DNA of 64,000 nt from Comamonas resistens (GTDB lineage Bacteria; Pseudomonadota; Gammaproteobacteria; Burkholderiales; Burkholderiaceae_C). The stretch lies in the NCBI RefSeq assembly GCF_030064165.1, contig NZ_CP125947.1, forward strand, positions 5,146,001 to 5,210,000. Reading direction: 5' to 3'. Below, piece after piece: positions 53,372-61,318 of this stretch (positions within the stretch are counted from its first letter, which is position 1; each line of letters starts with the position of its first letter). The position numbers and the translations under genes are program-made. The notes under the pieces were generated by a model. The model was not told where the DNA came from and did not search any database. It worked only from the letters and a program-made list of their open reading frames with translations.

Positions 53372-53492
53372 CGAAGGGGAGTAGCTCAGTCGGCACCGCA
53401 TAGGAGTCGGCAGCGAACCGGTCGTCAATACGAAGCTTCACGCTTCCGGCCGTTCGGATTGCAGTCACGCTGCAGTTGAGCAAGACCTTTGA
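53372..53492 (+). ncRNA. yybP-ykoY manganese riboswitch upstream of terC
   Basis: It contains the conserved blocks GAAGGGGAGTAGCTC (from 53372), CGTCAATACGAAGC, and GAGCAAGACCTTTGAT (53478-53493) in the order expected for the yybP-ykoY motif, with paired regions between them. The gene downstream is a TerC-family membrane protein, a classical yybP-ykoY target. The 5' block looks like a tRNA start but no tRNA fold follows. Confidence 0.88.
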
Positions 53493-53517
53493 TGGACCCG
53501 TGACGGTCGATCAAAGG
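53486..53517 (+). promoter_or_regulatory. Expression-platform hairpin of the terC riboswitch
   Basis: CCTTTGATGGACC (from 53486) pairs with GGTCGATCAAAGG (to 53517), with one internal bulge. The 5' arm overlaps the last conserved riboswitch block (GACCTTTGAT), so the two structures are mutually exclusive. Confidence 0.55.
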
Positions 53518-53652
53518 ACTCCCCGAGCCAGGTTTTTCCTCGCCCGGACGGGTGCTTCGGCTTATGTCGCAAAGGTCATTTGGTATCGGCGGCAATGGCG
53601 GTGCGTCTCCGGCACTTGCTCCGAAAACATTCGACAACGAGGAAAACAACAC

Positions 53653-54408
53653 ATGGACCTGGACTTTCTCACCCATGCGCCCTTCTGGATCGCACTGGGC
53701 CAGATCATCATCATCGACATCCTGCTGGGCGGCGACAACGCGGTCGTGATCGCGCTGGCCTGCCGCAAGCTGCCTCCCGAGCAGCGCCGCAAGGGCATCA
53801 TCTACGGCACCGCCGGTGCCATCATCCTGCGCATCATCCTGATCGCCTTTGCGATGGTGCTGCTGCAACTGCCGTTCCTGAAGGTCGTGGGCGCCATCCT
53901 GCTGGTGTGGATCGGTATCAAGCTGATCGCCCCCGATGACGAAGGTCATGACAACATCGAAGGCAGCGACCGCCTGTTTGCCGCCATCAAGACCATCATC
54001 GTGGCCGACCTGGTGATGTCCGTGGACAACGTGATCGCCATCGCTGGCGCCGCCCAAAGCTCGGGCGAACACCAGATGCTGCTGATCGTGCTGGGTCTGC
54101 TGATCTCGGTGCCCATCATCGTCTGGGGCTCGCAACTGGTGATCAAACTTATGGAGCGCTTCCCCGTCATCATCGTGGCCGGCGGCATGCTGCTGGGCTG
54201 GATTGCGGGCGGCATGCTGGTGACCGACCCCGTGTTCGTCAACACCGAGAAGTGGCTGTGGATGCCCAAGCTGGGCACGACGGACGCACAAGGTCTGGCC
54301 GAGATCTCCAAGACCCTGTACTGGTCCGCTCATATTGGTGGTGCGCTGCTGGTGCTGGCTCTGGGCAAGTTCATCGCCAGCCGTCGTCCCGCCCCTGTTG
54401 CCCACTGA
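53653..54408 (+). CDS. TerC family membrane protein
   Basis: A 251-aa TerC protein with about seven helices and the family's acidic membrane motifs, LLGGDNAVVIALACRKLP near residue 26 and VMSVDNVIAIAGAA near residue 123. TerC proteins are implicated in tellurite resistance and in metal (Mn2+) export, including metalation of exported enzymes. The yybP-ykoY riboswitch upstream supports Mn2+. GAGGAAAA precedes the ATG at 53653. It is followed by a hairpin and a small unrelated gene. Confidence 0.93.
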   Translation: MDLDFLTHAPFWIALGQIIIIDILLGGDNAVVIALACRKLPPEQRRKGIIYGTAGAIILRIILIAFAMVLLQLPFLKVVGAILLVWIGIKLIAPDDEGHDNIEGSDRLFAAIKTIIVADLVMSVDNVIAIAGAAQSSGEHQMLLIVLGLLISVPIIVWGSQLVIKLMERFPVIIVAGGMLLGWIAGGMLVTDPVFVNTEKWLWMPKLGTTDAQGLAEISKTLYWSAHIGGALLVLALGKFIASRRPAPVAH

Positions 54409-54440
54409 TGCGGTGAGCAGCCCTGGGTGAAAACCCAGAA

Positions 54441-54480
54441 ATTCGTGAAGGATTGCGGAACTGCCCGCGCCTTCACGAAT
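54441..54480 (+). terminator. Stem-loop after terC
   Basis: ATTCGTGAAGG (54441-54451) pairs with CCTTCACGAAT (54470-54480). There is no clear T run, so it may be a weak terminator or an mRNA stabiliser. Confidence 0.45.
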
Positions 54481-54551
54481 CACAATAAAACAAAGTCAGC
54501 AGCCTTCAACAAGACTGCTCCATCCCTTAACCCTGCCCGCAAGGACACACT

Positions 54552-55025
54552 TTGAACCCCGTCATTGTTTACGTTGATGATGCCGCTTACGCCCAGCCCA
54601 TGCTGGAGGCGCTGGCCGGATCCAGCCAGTCGGCGTCCTCCCACTGGCTGCTGGTCGCCTGCGCTCCCCGCATGACGCACCGCGTGAGCAAGTGGGTCAG
54701 CCACCGCGCCCGTGAGAACTGGCGCGGCAAGTGGGCGGACAAGCTGTTTTCCGCCCTGGTTCCCGTGATGGCGGCCTCCGGTGCCAAGGTCACGCCCGTG
54801 CTGGCCAAGGGCCCGCTGACCGAGCTGATTGCCGAGCTGCAGCAAGAGCATGGCACGGCACAGATCATTGATGCGCGCCGCCCCAAGCAGGAAGCGATGC
54901 AGGCCGCTCCGGCCAAGCAAAGCGCGCAGGCAGCGCCCATGGGTCGCCGCTGGAATCTGCCCGGCACCGTGGCAGCCATCGCGGCCATGATGGGCTTTGT
55001 GATTGACGACTCACTCTCGTTCTAA
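54552..55025 (+). CDS. Hypothetical protein
   Basis: A 157-aa protein starting with TTG at 54552, with AAGGA nine bases upstream. It begins NPVIVYVDDAAYAQPMLEALAG, which resembles the first strand and helix of Rossmann-like or universal-stress-type folds, but no family is recognised. A C-terminal linker rich in Ala/Gln/Lys precedes a short hydrophobic stretch (LPGTVAAIAAMMGFVI). The next in-frame ATG would remove 16 residues of the apparent domain. It lies between terC and a terminator. Confidence 0.75.
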   Translation: MNPVIVYVDDAAYAQPMLEALAGSSQSASSHWLLVACAPRMTHRVSKWVSHRARENWRGKWADKLFSALVPVMAASGAKVTPVLAKGPLTELIAELQQEHGTAQIIDARRPKQEAMQAAPAKQSAQAAPMGRRWNLPGTVAAIAAMMGFVIDDSLSF

Positions 55026-55048
55026 TCCCTTCACCCGCTGACCCTATC

Positions 55049-55084
55049 AAGCCTTGTGCGGCCAAAGCTGCACAAGGCTTTTTT
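55049..55084 (+). terminator. Intrinsic terminator
   Basis: An 11-bp stem AAGCCTTGTGC/GCACAAGGCTT with a 10-nt loop, followed by a T run, 24 bp past the stop of the hypothetical gene. Confidence 0.92.
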
Positions 55085-55242
55085 CATCGCCGGGCCACCT
55101 GAAGATGAAAACGCCGTGACCGCCCAGGTCCTCTATCGCAGGGGCAACGGCCACACGCAGTGGGAAGCGTGGGTGTCATTTGTCACGCCCTGGCTGCGTG
55201 CAGCGCAAACCACTGCCGCAGTCAGCTGCTATGCTGGTCGGC

Positions 55243-55593
55243 ATGAAAATCCTCGTCAAATGGCTTCTTTGCGCAGCGGCTCTTCTCGGGGTCGCCTATA
55301 TCTATAGCGGTGTTCAGGTCCAGAGCTTTGGCTCGGCCATGATTGCGGCCCTGGTCATCGGCCTGCTCAACACCATCATCCGCCCCATCCTGGTGGTGCT
55401 GACCCTGCCCGTGACCATCATCACCGTCGGCCTGTTCCTGTTTGTGGTCAACGGCCTGATGTTCTGGATGGCCTCGGGCCTGCTGGGCGGCTTTCATGTC
55501 GCCGGCTTCTGGGCCGCCATGCTGGGCGCACTGATCTACTCGGCCCTGGGCTTACTTATTGATCGTCTTGTCGCGCAGCTGTTCCCGGAGTAA
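55243..55593 (+). CDS. Phage holin family (superfamily IV) membrane protein
   Basis: A 116-aa four-helix membrane protein of PF04020. The first helix is VKWLLCAAALLGVAYIYSGV; the signature ALVIGLLNTIIRPILVVLTLPVTIITVGLFLFVVNGLMF follows. Chromosomal members are not phage lysis genes and their role is unknown. The ATG at 55243 is preferred; a longer frame adds 21 residues without homology. Its last 42 bp overlap the 3' end of the convergent M48 gene. Confidence 0.88.
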   Translation: MKILVKWLLCAAALLGVAYIYSGVQVQSFGSAMIAALVIGLLNTIIRPILVVLTLPVTIITVGLFLFVVNGLMFWMASGLLGGFHVAGFWAAMLGALIYSALGLLIDRLVAQLFPE

Positions 55594-57225
55594 TTCATCC
55601 ACGGCACGCAAGCGCGTGTCGATGATCGATGCCTCGAAGTAATCGGCCTTGGCCCCTGCCTTGCGGGCCAGGTCCTGTGCGGCCTTGAAGCGGTCCACCG
55701 CTGCCGCATAGTCATAGTACGCAACCTGGGCCTCGGCCTCGGCACGCAGGGCCCGCATCTCCTGGCCCTGGCTGCGCCAGACCCTGGCCAGCGTCTGCCA
55801 GGCCGTGCCATCACGCGGATGGTCCGTCACCCAGGTCTGCAAGGGGCTGGCCATAGAGGCCGCCTGACCCAGTTTGAGCAGAATATCCGCACGCAGCAGC
55901 AATTCTGGCCTGCGCGGCGCCACATGCTCGACCACATCGATGGTGGCAAGACTGGGCCCGGCCTCACGCGGCCCGGCCTCGCGTGGCCCGGCCAGATTGC
56001 CGCTGGCCGTGACCTTGGGTGCAGGCTGGGGCGCATTGCTGGACTGTAGCGGCAGGGCCGCAAACGCCGCCTGCGGCTGGTCGGCCTTGTATTCCAGCTC
56101 GGCACTCAGCCAACGGGCCTGGATATTGGCCTGGGCATTACCCGCCGTGGCACTGAGCAAACGCTGCACCATCTCGCGCGCCAACGGCCAGTCGCGCAGA
56201 TAGATGGCGCTGAGCGTGGCCGCATACAGCTGGCCGATCTGCTCTGCCTGCGTCAAGGAAGCAAAGCTGCCCGAGCGCGGCAACGTCGCCCACTGGCGGC
56301 GCACATCCACACCGGTGTTGGAGATGACGCGCGCGCGCGCCGCCATCATCACATGCTCCAGCGTGGGCGCCGGCGCAGCGGCACGCTTGCCCGGCGGCAC
56401 GCGTGAATCCATGTCGGCAATACGCTGCGTGGTCAGCGGGTGGCTGCGCAGATAGGGCCAGCTGCCGTTGTCATTGAGTCGGCTGGCCTGCTGCAGCTTG
56501 CCGAACATGCTCACAAATCCTTGGGGAGCAAAGCCTGCCGGCGCCATCAGGCTGTAGCCCATGCGGTCGGCCTCGCTCTCCATGGCGCGCGAGAAATTCA
56601 GCTGGTTCTGCATCACGGCGGCCGGCCCACCCATCATGATGGCCATGGCCGCATCGGGGCTGCGTGTGGCTGCCAAGGCCCCCAGCAGCATGGAGGCCAG
56701 CATCAGCGGCGTCTGCTTGCCCTGCTGGGACAGCATGCGCGCAATATGGCGCTGGGTGATGTGGCTGGTTTCGTGAGCAATGACCGAAGCCAGCTCGTCC
56801 CCGCTGCTGACGACGCCGATCAGCCCCAGATATACGCCCATATAGCCGCCGGGCAGCGCAAACGCGTTGACCTGACGGTCCTTGCCCAGCAGCAACGTCC
56901 AGGCAAAACGCTCTTCCAGCTCCTGCGACAGCTCGCCATTCTTGCGCGCGGCATCCTGCAAATGCAGCCAGATACCCTCCACATACTCCTGCAGCACCGG
57001 GTCGTCCAGATAGTCAGGGTCACGGTAGAGTTCCTTGACGATGGAATCTCCCAGTCGGCGCTCCTCACCCGTGGTCAACGAGGATGCACCGTCACCCAGA
57101 GTGGGAAGGCCTGCAGCCTGAACGGGATGCAGCATGGGGGCAACGCATTGAAGAGCTATCAAAACAGAAGCTGCTAGCGCTTTCAGAGTATGGGCTTTAG
57201 GCAGTTTTGGCATCAAAAATGGCAT
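55552..57225 (-). CDS. M48 family metalloprotease, BepA/YfgC-like
   Basis: A 557-aa periplasmic metalloprotease and chaperone. It has a signal peptide to about VQA-A (residues 36-38), an M48 domain with zinc motif H151-E-T-S-H155 and the distal Glu in RAMESEADRMG, then a helical TPR-like C-terminal region (residues ~300-557). BepA degrades stalled LptD or BAM substrates, so it fits with the LPS-transport genes in this window. The linker has a tandem G-P-R-E-A repeat (15-bp unit, about 55965-55994). Signal-peptide codons 13-26 match a family-A repeat half. The ATG at 57225 is used; a GTG three codons upstream is possible. Confidence 0.92.
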   Translation of the reverse strand: MPFLMPKLPKAHTLKALAASVLIALQCVAPMLHPVQAAGLPTLGDGASSLTTGEERRLGDSIVKELYRDPDYLDDPVLQEYVEGIWLHLQDAARKNGELSQELEERFAWTLLLGKDRQVNAFALPGGYMGVYLGLIGVVSSGDELASVIAHETSHITQRHIARMLSQQGKQTPLMLASMLLGALAATRSPDAAMAIMMGGPAAVMQNQLNFSRAMESEADRMGYSLMAPAGFAPQGFVSMFGKLQQASRLNDNGSWPYLRSHPLTTQRIADMDSRVPPGKRAAAPAPTLEHVMMAARARVISNTGVDVRRQWATLPRSGSFASLTQAEQIGQLYAATLSAIYLRDWPLAREMVQRLLSATAGNAQANIQARWLSAELEYKADQPQAAFAALPLQSSNAPQPAPKVTASGNLAGPREAGPREAGPSLATIDVVEHVAPRRPELLLRADILLKLGQAASMASPLQTWVTDHPRDGTAWQTLARVWRSQGQEMRALRAEAEAQVAYYDYAAAVDRFKAAQDLARKAGAKADYFEASIIDTRLRAVDELLREQLRDKTINK

Positions 57226-57416
57226 GGCAATCACGACATTGCCAGCATTCAGGACTCTGAGCTACCGGCAGTTCAACACCCTACTATGATGCCCTGATTG
57301 ATTCGCACTGCAGCATGCCTGCCTGTTACAGCGGGGTAAAGCCTGGACGCAGTGGCGCTCACCCCAAGATTATTGGCGCTGCCCATTGCGGACAGCCCCC
57401 TCACCGGAAAGCAAAC

Positions 57417-57890
57417 ATGTCCTCTCTGACCCACTTCGATGCCCAAGGCCAGGCCCATATGGTCGACGTCGGCGGCAAGCCCGCCACCCACCGCATAGCG
57501 GTCGCCGAAGGCCGTATCACCATGAAGCCTGAGACGCTGGCCATTGTGCAAAACGGCACCGCCAAAAAAGGCGATGTGTTGGGCATAGCCCGCATCGCCG
57601 CCATCATGGCCGCCAAGAAGACCAGTGACCTTATCCCCCTTTGTCACCCCCTGGCCCTGACCCGCGTGGCCGTGGAGTTTGAACTGCAGCCCGAATCCAG
57701 TTCCATCCTCTGCACCGCCACCGTGGAGCTGACGGGCCAGACCGGTGTGGAAATGGAAGCCTTAACCGCCGTGCAGGTCGGTTTGCTGACCATCTACGAT
57801 ATGTGCAAGGCGGTGGATAAGGGGATGGTAATGGGGGGGGTCAGGGTGCTGGAGAAACGGGGGGGGAAGTCAGGGAGTTGGGCGGTTTGA
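57417..57890 (+). CDS. moaC: Cyclic pyranopterin monophosphate synthase MoaC
   Basis: A 157-aa molybdenum-cofactor enzyme that with MoaA makes cyclic pyranopterin monophosphate. Conserved active-site regions are intact: [77 protein letters not shown] and the final LEKRGGKSG. Length is standard. The ATG at 57417 fits; an upstream extension of 34 codons has no homology. No other moa gene is nearby. Confidence 0.97.
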   Translation: MSSLTHFDAQGQAHMVDVGGKPATHRIAVAEGRITMKPETLAIVQNGTAKKGDVLGIARIAAIMAAKKTSDLIPLCHPLALTRVAVEFELQPESSSILCTATVELTGQTGVEMEALTAVQVGLLTIYDMCKAVDKGMVMGGVRVLEKRGGKSGSWAV

Positions 57891-57902
57891 GGTTTGCCGC
57901 CT

Positions 57903-57955
57903 GCTGAGCATTTTTGATAGCTGGTGGTGCTTGCTAGGATTGGTAAAAGCTTATG
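57903..57955. repeat. Degenerate family-A repeat
   Basis: GAGCATTTTTGATAGCTGGTGGTGCTTGCTAGGATTGGTAAAAGCTTATGC retains the TTTTTGATAGCTG and AAGC...TTATGC modules. It lies in the gap between the convergent moaC and transferase genes. Confidence 0.45.
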
Positions 57956-57974
57956 CCAATCTGTCGATACCTGC

Positions 57975-59372
57975 TCAGTCAACCTCAATGACTAGGTAAG
58001 GAACCTGCCCCTCAATAAAGGCATCGCGCGAGTCTGCATCGAAGAACTTGGGCTGGTGATCGCCCACCAGCACGATACGCAGGCCGGGCAACGGATGACG
58101 CAACAACGCCCCCTTTAGCGACTGCATGAAGTCATACAGCAACGCAGCATGTGCACAGCGCGCACCCTCCAGTTGCAACACGGGGCATACACGATCTGGC
58201 ACATCGGGAGAACTTAGATCAGCCAGCTTATAGGGCGTATGCGAGTTAAGCGTCATCCAGTAGCTGAACTGCCTCCCAGGCTCGTGCAGTGTCTGTATCA
58301 CACGGTCCGTAATACTGTAGTCACAAATGCCAGGCATATTGGAACAAAGCCTGCCATCCGCGATGAGCTCAGGCAGAAAGGATCTCTGTGCAAAACCGAT
58401 TTGCGGATACCAATTCCCGTTTCGATACATGCGGGGCGAGGCTCCGTTAAAGGCCCGTGTTTGCCAGCCCTGTGTGCGCAGACGATTGGGCAGGCAGTTC
58501 TCGGCTTGCGGCACATCATCGATACGCAATGTCTGCGGGATCAGGCCGCATAACTCCCGAAGTTCCCCCTGCAAGGTTGAGCCTTGAGAATGGACTATGC
58601 CCGTATCCAGTTGTCGCAAAATTGGGGCACGCCATAGATCGCGCCAGAACTGATTTTCCACCTCGTTGCGCGCCAAGCCCCAAGACTCGACCACTACCAG
58701 CAATAGCTTGTCTGGCATCGCTGCACCTTGGTTCAGATCACTGAACCGACTCACAGCGGACTGTTTCGGCGCGATCGGCCTGAATACTCCCACATCGGGT
58801 GCATAGCCTTCTTCGTAAAAAGCCATCGCCTGTTGCATAAACCGGCTATCCAACATCCACGATCCGGCCAACTTCGCCTGGCGAATACCATAAAGCTTGT
58901 CCTCCGTGTGATTGAAGCCGTCGAGCCTAGGCACAGCCACCGCAACACCCATAATCGCCAGCGCCCACAGTAACATGGACCGTCCCGGTGAACCCATACG
59001 GTGAACCCGCACGCACAGCCAGCCCCAAGCCGCCAACGCCACCAAGCCCGCTATACCAGCCAGAATCCAGCTAGTATTGGCATAAGGCAAAAAGCCCAAC
59101 AGCTCCAGCACATCACCGTAGTCCGACGACAGATTGATTTGCGCAAAAGCAAAGAGAAAATCCGCCAACCACAGCACCGTCAAGCCTGCCGCAAACCACA
59201 GCGGCCTGCCGCGCGCAGCCAGAGCCAGTAGCAGAAATTCGGCCCAAAACCAAGGTCGGTAGACTTGAAGCGTCAGTGCTGCCGCCAAGCCCGGTAGCAT
59301 AGGCAGCAGCAGCGAACCCAGCGCGGCACTAGCGGTTTTCCACTCGCCCGCCAGTTGCTTACCGTGCTGCAT
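57975..59372 (-). CDS. Sulfatase-like hydrolase/transferase (LtaS/EptA/PptA type) membrane enzyme
   Basis: A 465-aa inner-membrane enzyme of the alkaline-phosphatase superfamily: about four N-terminal helices (residues ~20-150) then a periplasmic catalytic domain. Metal and catalytic residues fit the LtaS/EptA pattern: E229 in VVVES, nucleophile candidate Thr266 in GSTLQGE, LCGL a few residues later, His378 in SHTPY, and D438-H439 in VGDHQPKFF. Relatives transfer phosphoglycerol or phosphoethanolamine; Neisseria PptA modifies pilin. It overlaps the serine hydrolase gene by 14 bp and lies two genes after pilA. The acceptor is unknown. Confidence 0.85.
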   Translation of the reverse strand: MQHGKQLAGEWKTASAALGSLLLPMLPGLAAALTLQVYRPWFWAEFLLLALAARGRPLWFAAGLTVLWLADFLFAFAQINLSSDYGDVLELLGFLPYANTSWILAGIAGLVALAAWGWLCVRVHRMGSPGRSMLLWALAIMGVAVAVPRLDGFNHTEDKLYGIRQAKLAGSWMLDSRFMQQAMAFYEEGYAPDVGVFRPIAPKQSAVSRFSDLNQGAAMPDKLLLVVVESWGLARNEVENQFWRDLWRAPILRQLDTGIVHSQGSTLQGELRELCGLIPQTLRIDDVPQAENCLPNRLRTQGWQTRAFNGASPRMYRNGNWYPQIGFAQRSFLPELIADGRLCSNMPGICDYSITDRVIQTLHEPGRQFSYWMTLNSHTPYKLADLSSPDVPDRVCPVLQLEGARCAHAALLYDFMQSLKGALLRHPLPGLRIVLVGDHQPKFFDADSRDAFIEGQVPYLVIEVD

Positions 59373-60525
59373 GTTGGCTCACTCCGTCAATCAATGTACG
59401 CACTAGGAAATCAGAGGCCAGCGTGGGCGGATTTATCTCGCCACTACCTAACCAAACTAGATAGTTCCCCGCCTTATCCATCACAAACAGCGCCGCCATG
59501 CCGTAAAGATAGCCGCGCTGCTGCCATACTGTGACATCGCCCAACCGGCGGCGCTCCAGAAAGCCATCCATGCAGCTCTCGAACAGGGTTTCGTTGCAGG
59601 GAATACCTGGATCGTGCATACCGCGCGCAAAGTCCAGCAAAGCACGGTTGTCAGCCACAAAGCGGGCCAGTCCCTGGGCACTACCTGTCATGCCCATGGG
59701 CGCGCGCAATGCCTGCCAGTCAAAGTGTGCTACAAACTCCGGCCCGCGCATTTCGTTGTGCATAAAGTTGTAGGCAATGGGCGAGTCCACCTCATCCATA
59801 TAACCCAGCCCGTAGCGGGATAGATGCATGTCCTGCTCCAGCGCACTCCAGAGGCTACGGCCCATACGCCGCTCATAGGCCACAGCGGCCAGGCAAAAGC
59901 CCAGGTTGGCATAGGCATAGTGTGAGCCTGGGGTGAACTGCAGCGGCGTGTCCGCCAATTTTTCAAGCTGCCCCGGGCACCAGGGCTTTTGGTCGTCAAT
60001 GACCATGGGATCCTTGACGCGCAGACGGTCAAAACCCGCAGAGTGATTGAGCAAGTGGTGCACTTGTATCTGGGCAATGCGCGGATCACGGAAAGGAGGC
60101 GTCAGCCCCAGCACCTCAAACAGAGGCTGGCTCAGCCAGCCTACCTGCCCCAAAGCCTGCTCATGAGTCACGCCAAAGAAAGTCACCAATTTGGACAGGC
60201 TGGCAAAGCGAAAGCGTGTATCAGTTGTCACCCGCTTGCTAAAAAAGGGATGGCCTTCCCAGCCATTAACACAGCCGGTCAGCATGCCGGACTGGTCAAC
60301 CAACGCAATCTGGTTGGCCGGGGAGTCCAACCTGGTGGGAAGTTGCTGCGCCAAGGTTTGCAACCAAGCAGGGGTTGCAGCATCGCAGCGCGTGGACAGC
60401 TCCGCCAGATGTCCTGTGAGCGGATAAACCCAGCGCCGCACCATATTACGATCCGTCTCCCAGGCCAGCCAAGGCAGGAAGATGGCGCAGATCAACAAGA
60501 AATAAAGGATTGACCGCCGGAACAT
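59359..60525 (-). CDS. Serine hydrolase, class C beta-lactamase/PBP4* family
   Basis: A 388-aa protein with an N-terminal membrane anchor (residues ~5-22, no clear cleavage site) and a periplasmic beta-lactamase-fold domain (PF00144). The catalytic motif is S109-L-S-K112, the second motif is Y205-A-N207, and HLLNHSAGFD is typical of the family. The family includes esterases, D-aminopeptidases and penicillin-binding proteins. It overlaps the sulfatase-like gene by 14 bp. It lies ~90 bp after pilA, across a terminator. A pilin-modifying or envelope role is inference. Confidence 0.87.
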   Translation of the reverse strand: MFRRSILYFLLICAIFLPWLAWETDRNMVRRWVYPLTGHLAELSTRCDAATPAWLQTLAQQLPTRLDSPANQIALVDQSGMLTGCVNGWEGHPFFSKRVTTDTRFRFASLSKLVTFFGVTHEQALGQVGWLSQPLFEVLGLTPPFRDPRIAQIQVHHLLNHSAGFDRLRVKDPMVIDDQKPWCPGQLEKLADTPLQFTPGSHYAYANLGFCLAAVAYERRMGRSLWSALEQDMHLSRYGLGYMDEVDSPIAYNFMHNEMRGPEFVAHFDWQALRAPMGMTGSAQGLARFVADNRALLDFARGMHDPGIPCNETLFESCMDGFLERRRLGDVTVWQQRGYLYGMAALFVMDKAGNYLVWLGSGEINPPTLASDFLVRTLIDGVSQHAAR

Positions 60526-60549
60526 GGTTAATTGAGACCCACATAAATA

Positions 60550-60577
60550 AAGAAGCGCCTTAATCAGGCGCTTCTTT
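60550..60577 (-). terminator. Terminator or attenuator between pilA and the serine hydrolase gene
   Basis: Stem AAGAAGCGCC/GGCGCTTCTT with a 7-nt loop, then TATTTATG on the minus strand. It lies ~35 bp past the pilA stop and 24 bp before the hydrolase start, so the downstream genes depend on readthrough or a weak promoter. Confidence 0.8.
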
Positions 60578-60611
60578 CAGTCGGTTTTAAAAAGAAATCA
60601 ATGCTACAGCA

Positions 60612-61124
60612 TTAAGGAGTGCCAGAGCCAGTGCCAGAGCCAGTGCCAGCGGCACTAGCAGAGCAACCGGCGGGGCGGTACTTTGTGTCAACCGTGGTAT
60701 GGCAGCCCCATGTACCCGAGACAGCTCGCGTCCAAACCAAAGTCTGCGTCTTCAGTGCCACTGCAGCATTACCACCAAACTTTGCCGTAATCGTAGTAAC
60801 GTCAGTAGCCTGATCGCCGATCGACACATTGAGGCCAGTATAGATATCTAATGCTGTACCCAGCAGATTGCTCTGGGTCGCGCCCACGTCACACTCATCC
60901 GCCTTCGGTGCAGTACCCAATGCAACAGGCTTCAGCTTGCCATCGAGAATACAAGCCTCAACCGCCGTGCGCAGCGAGCCTGTTTCAGACATCACGCGCG
61001 ACACTTGCGACTTAGCCACATAGGTCTGGTACTGAGGAATGGCGATGGCGGCCAAAATACCGATGATCGCCACAACGATCATCAGTTCGATCAGGGTGAA
61101 ACCCTTTTGAATGGAACGCTTCAT
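60612..61124 (-). CDS. pilA: Type IV major pilin PilA
   Basis: A 170-aa type IVa pilin. The prepilin leader M-K-R-S-I-Q-K-G8 is cut before F9; [22 protein letters not shown] is the N-terminal helix, with Glu13 as the assembly Glu5. Disulfide Cys are C141 and C154. The last 16 residues after C154 are an unusual low-complexity Ala/Ser/Gly/Thr tail ([12 protein letters not shown]), encoded partly by a 12-bp tandem repeat. The ATG at 61124 has GGGAG upstream and a sigma-54 promoter 40-55 bp away. It is followed by a terminator and two genes that may modify it. Confidence 0.96.
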   Translation of the reverse strand: MKRSIQKGFTLIELMIVVAIIGILAAIAIPQYQTYVAKSQVSRVMSETGSLRTAVEACILDGKLKPVALGTAPKADECDVGATQSNLLGTALDIYTGLNVSIGDQATDVTTITAKFGGNAAVALKTQTLVWTRAVSGTWGCHTTVDTKYRPAGCSASAAGTGSGTGSGTP

Positions 61125-61163
61125 GAAAAACTCCCTTGATTGATAAAGTAACACTTTTATCAA

Positions 61164-61179
61164 GCAAGCAGCATGCCAG
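61164..61179 (-). promoter_or_regulatory. Sigma-54 promoter of pilA
   Basis: On the minus strand CTGGCATG-CTGC-TTGCT matches the -24/-12 consensus (TGGCAyG N4 TTGCw) with exact spacing. It lies about 40 bp upstream of the pilA ATG. RpoN/PilSR control of pilA is well established in related bacteria. Confidence 0.85.
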
Positions 61180-61206
61180 TTATTTTAGAGATTACATTCA
61201 TCGCGA

Positions 61207-61287
61207 ATTGACACTTTTGCTTGCACATGGTGTCAGAACTGAAACATTTTTGACCGAGGATTCACCCAAGCTGACAATTTTGTCAGC
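61207..61287. promoter_or_regulatory. Putative PilR-binding region upstream of pilA
   Basis: Three TGTCA/TGACA elements lie 30-110 bp upstream of the sigma-54 promoter, near 61209, 61231 and at 61270-61287, where GCTGACA-ATTT-TGTCAGC is a perfect palindrome. This is the distance expected for an enhancer-binding protein such as PilR. Confidence 0.5.
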
Positions 61288-61318
61288 GCACTTGATGTGC
61301 CATCAATCTTGGCTCCTA

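Noticed and set aside
53374..53398. tRNA-like 5' sequence (GGGGAGTAGCTCAGTCGG)
   Set aside because: It resembles the D-arm start of a tRNA, but no anticodon arm, T-arm or acceptor partner follows. The other blocks fit the yybP-ykoY riboswitch.
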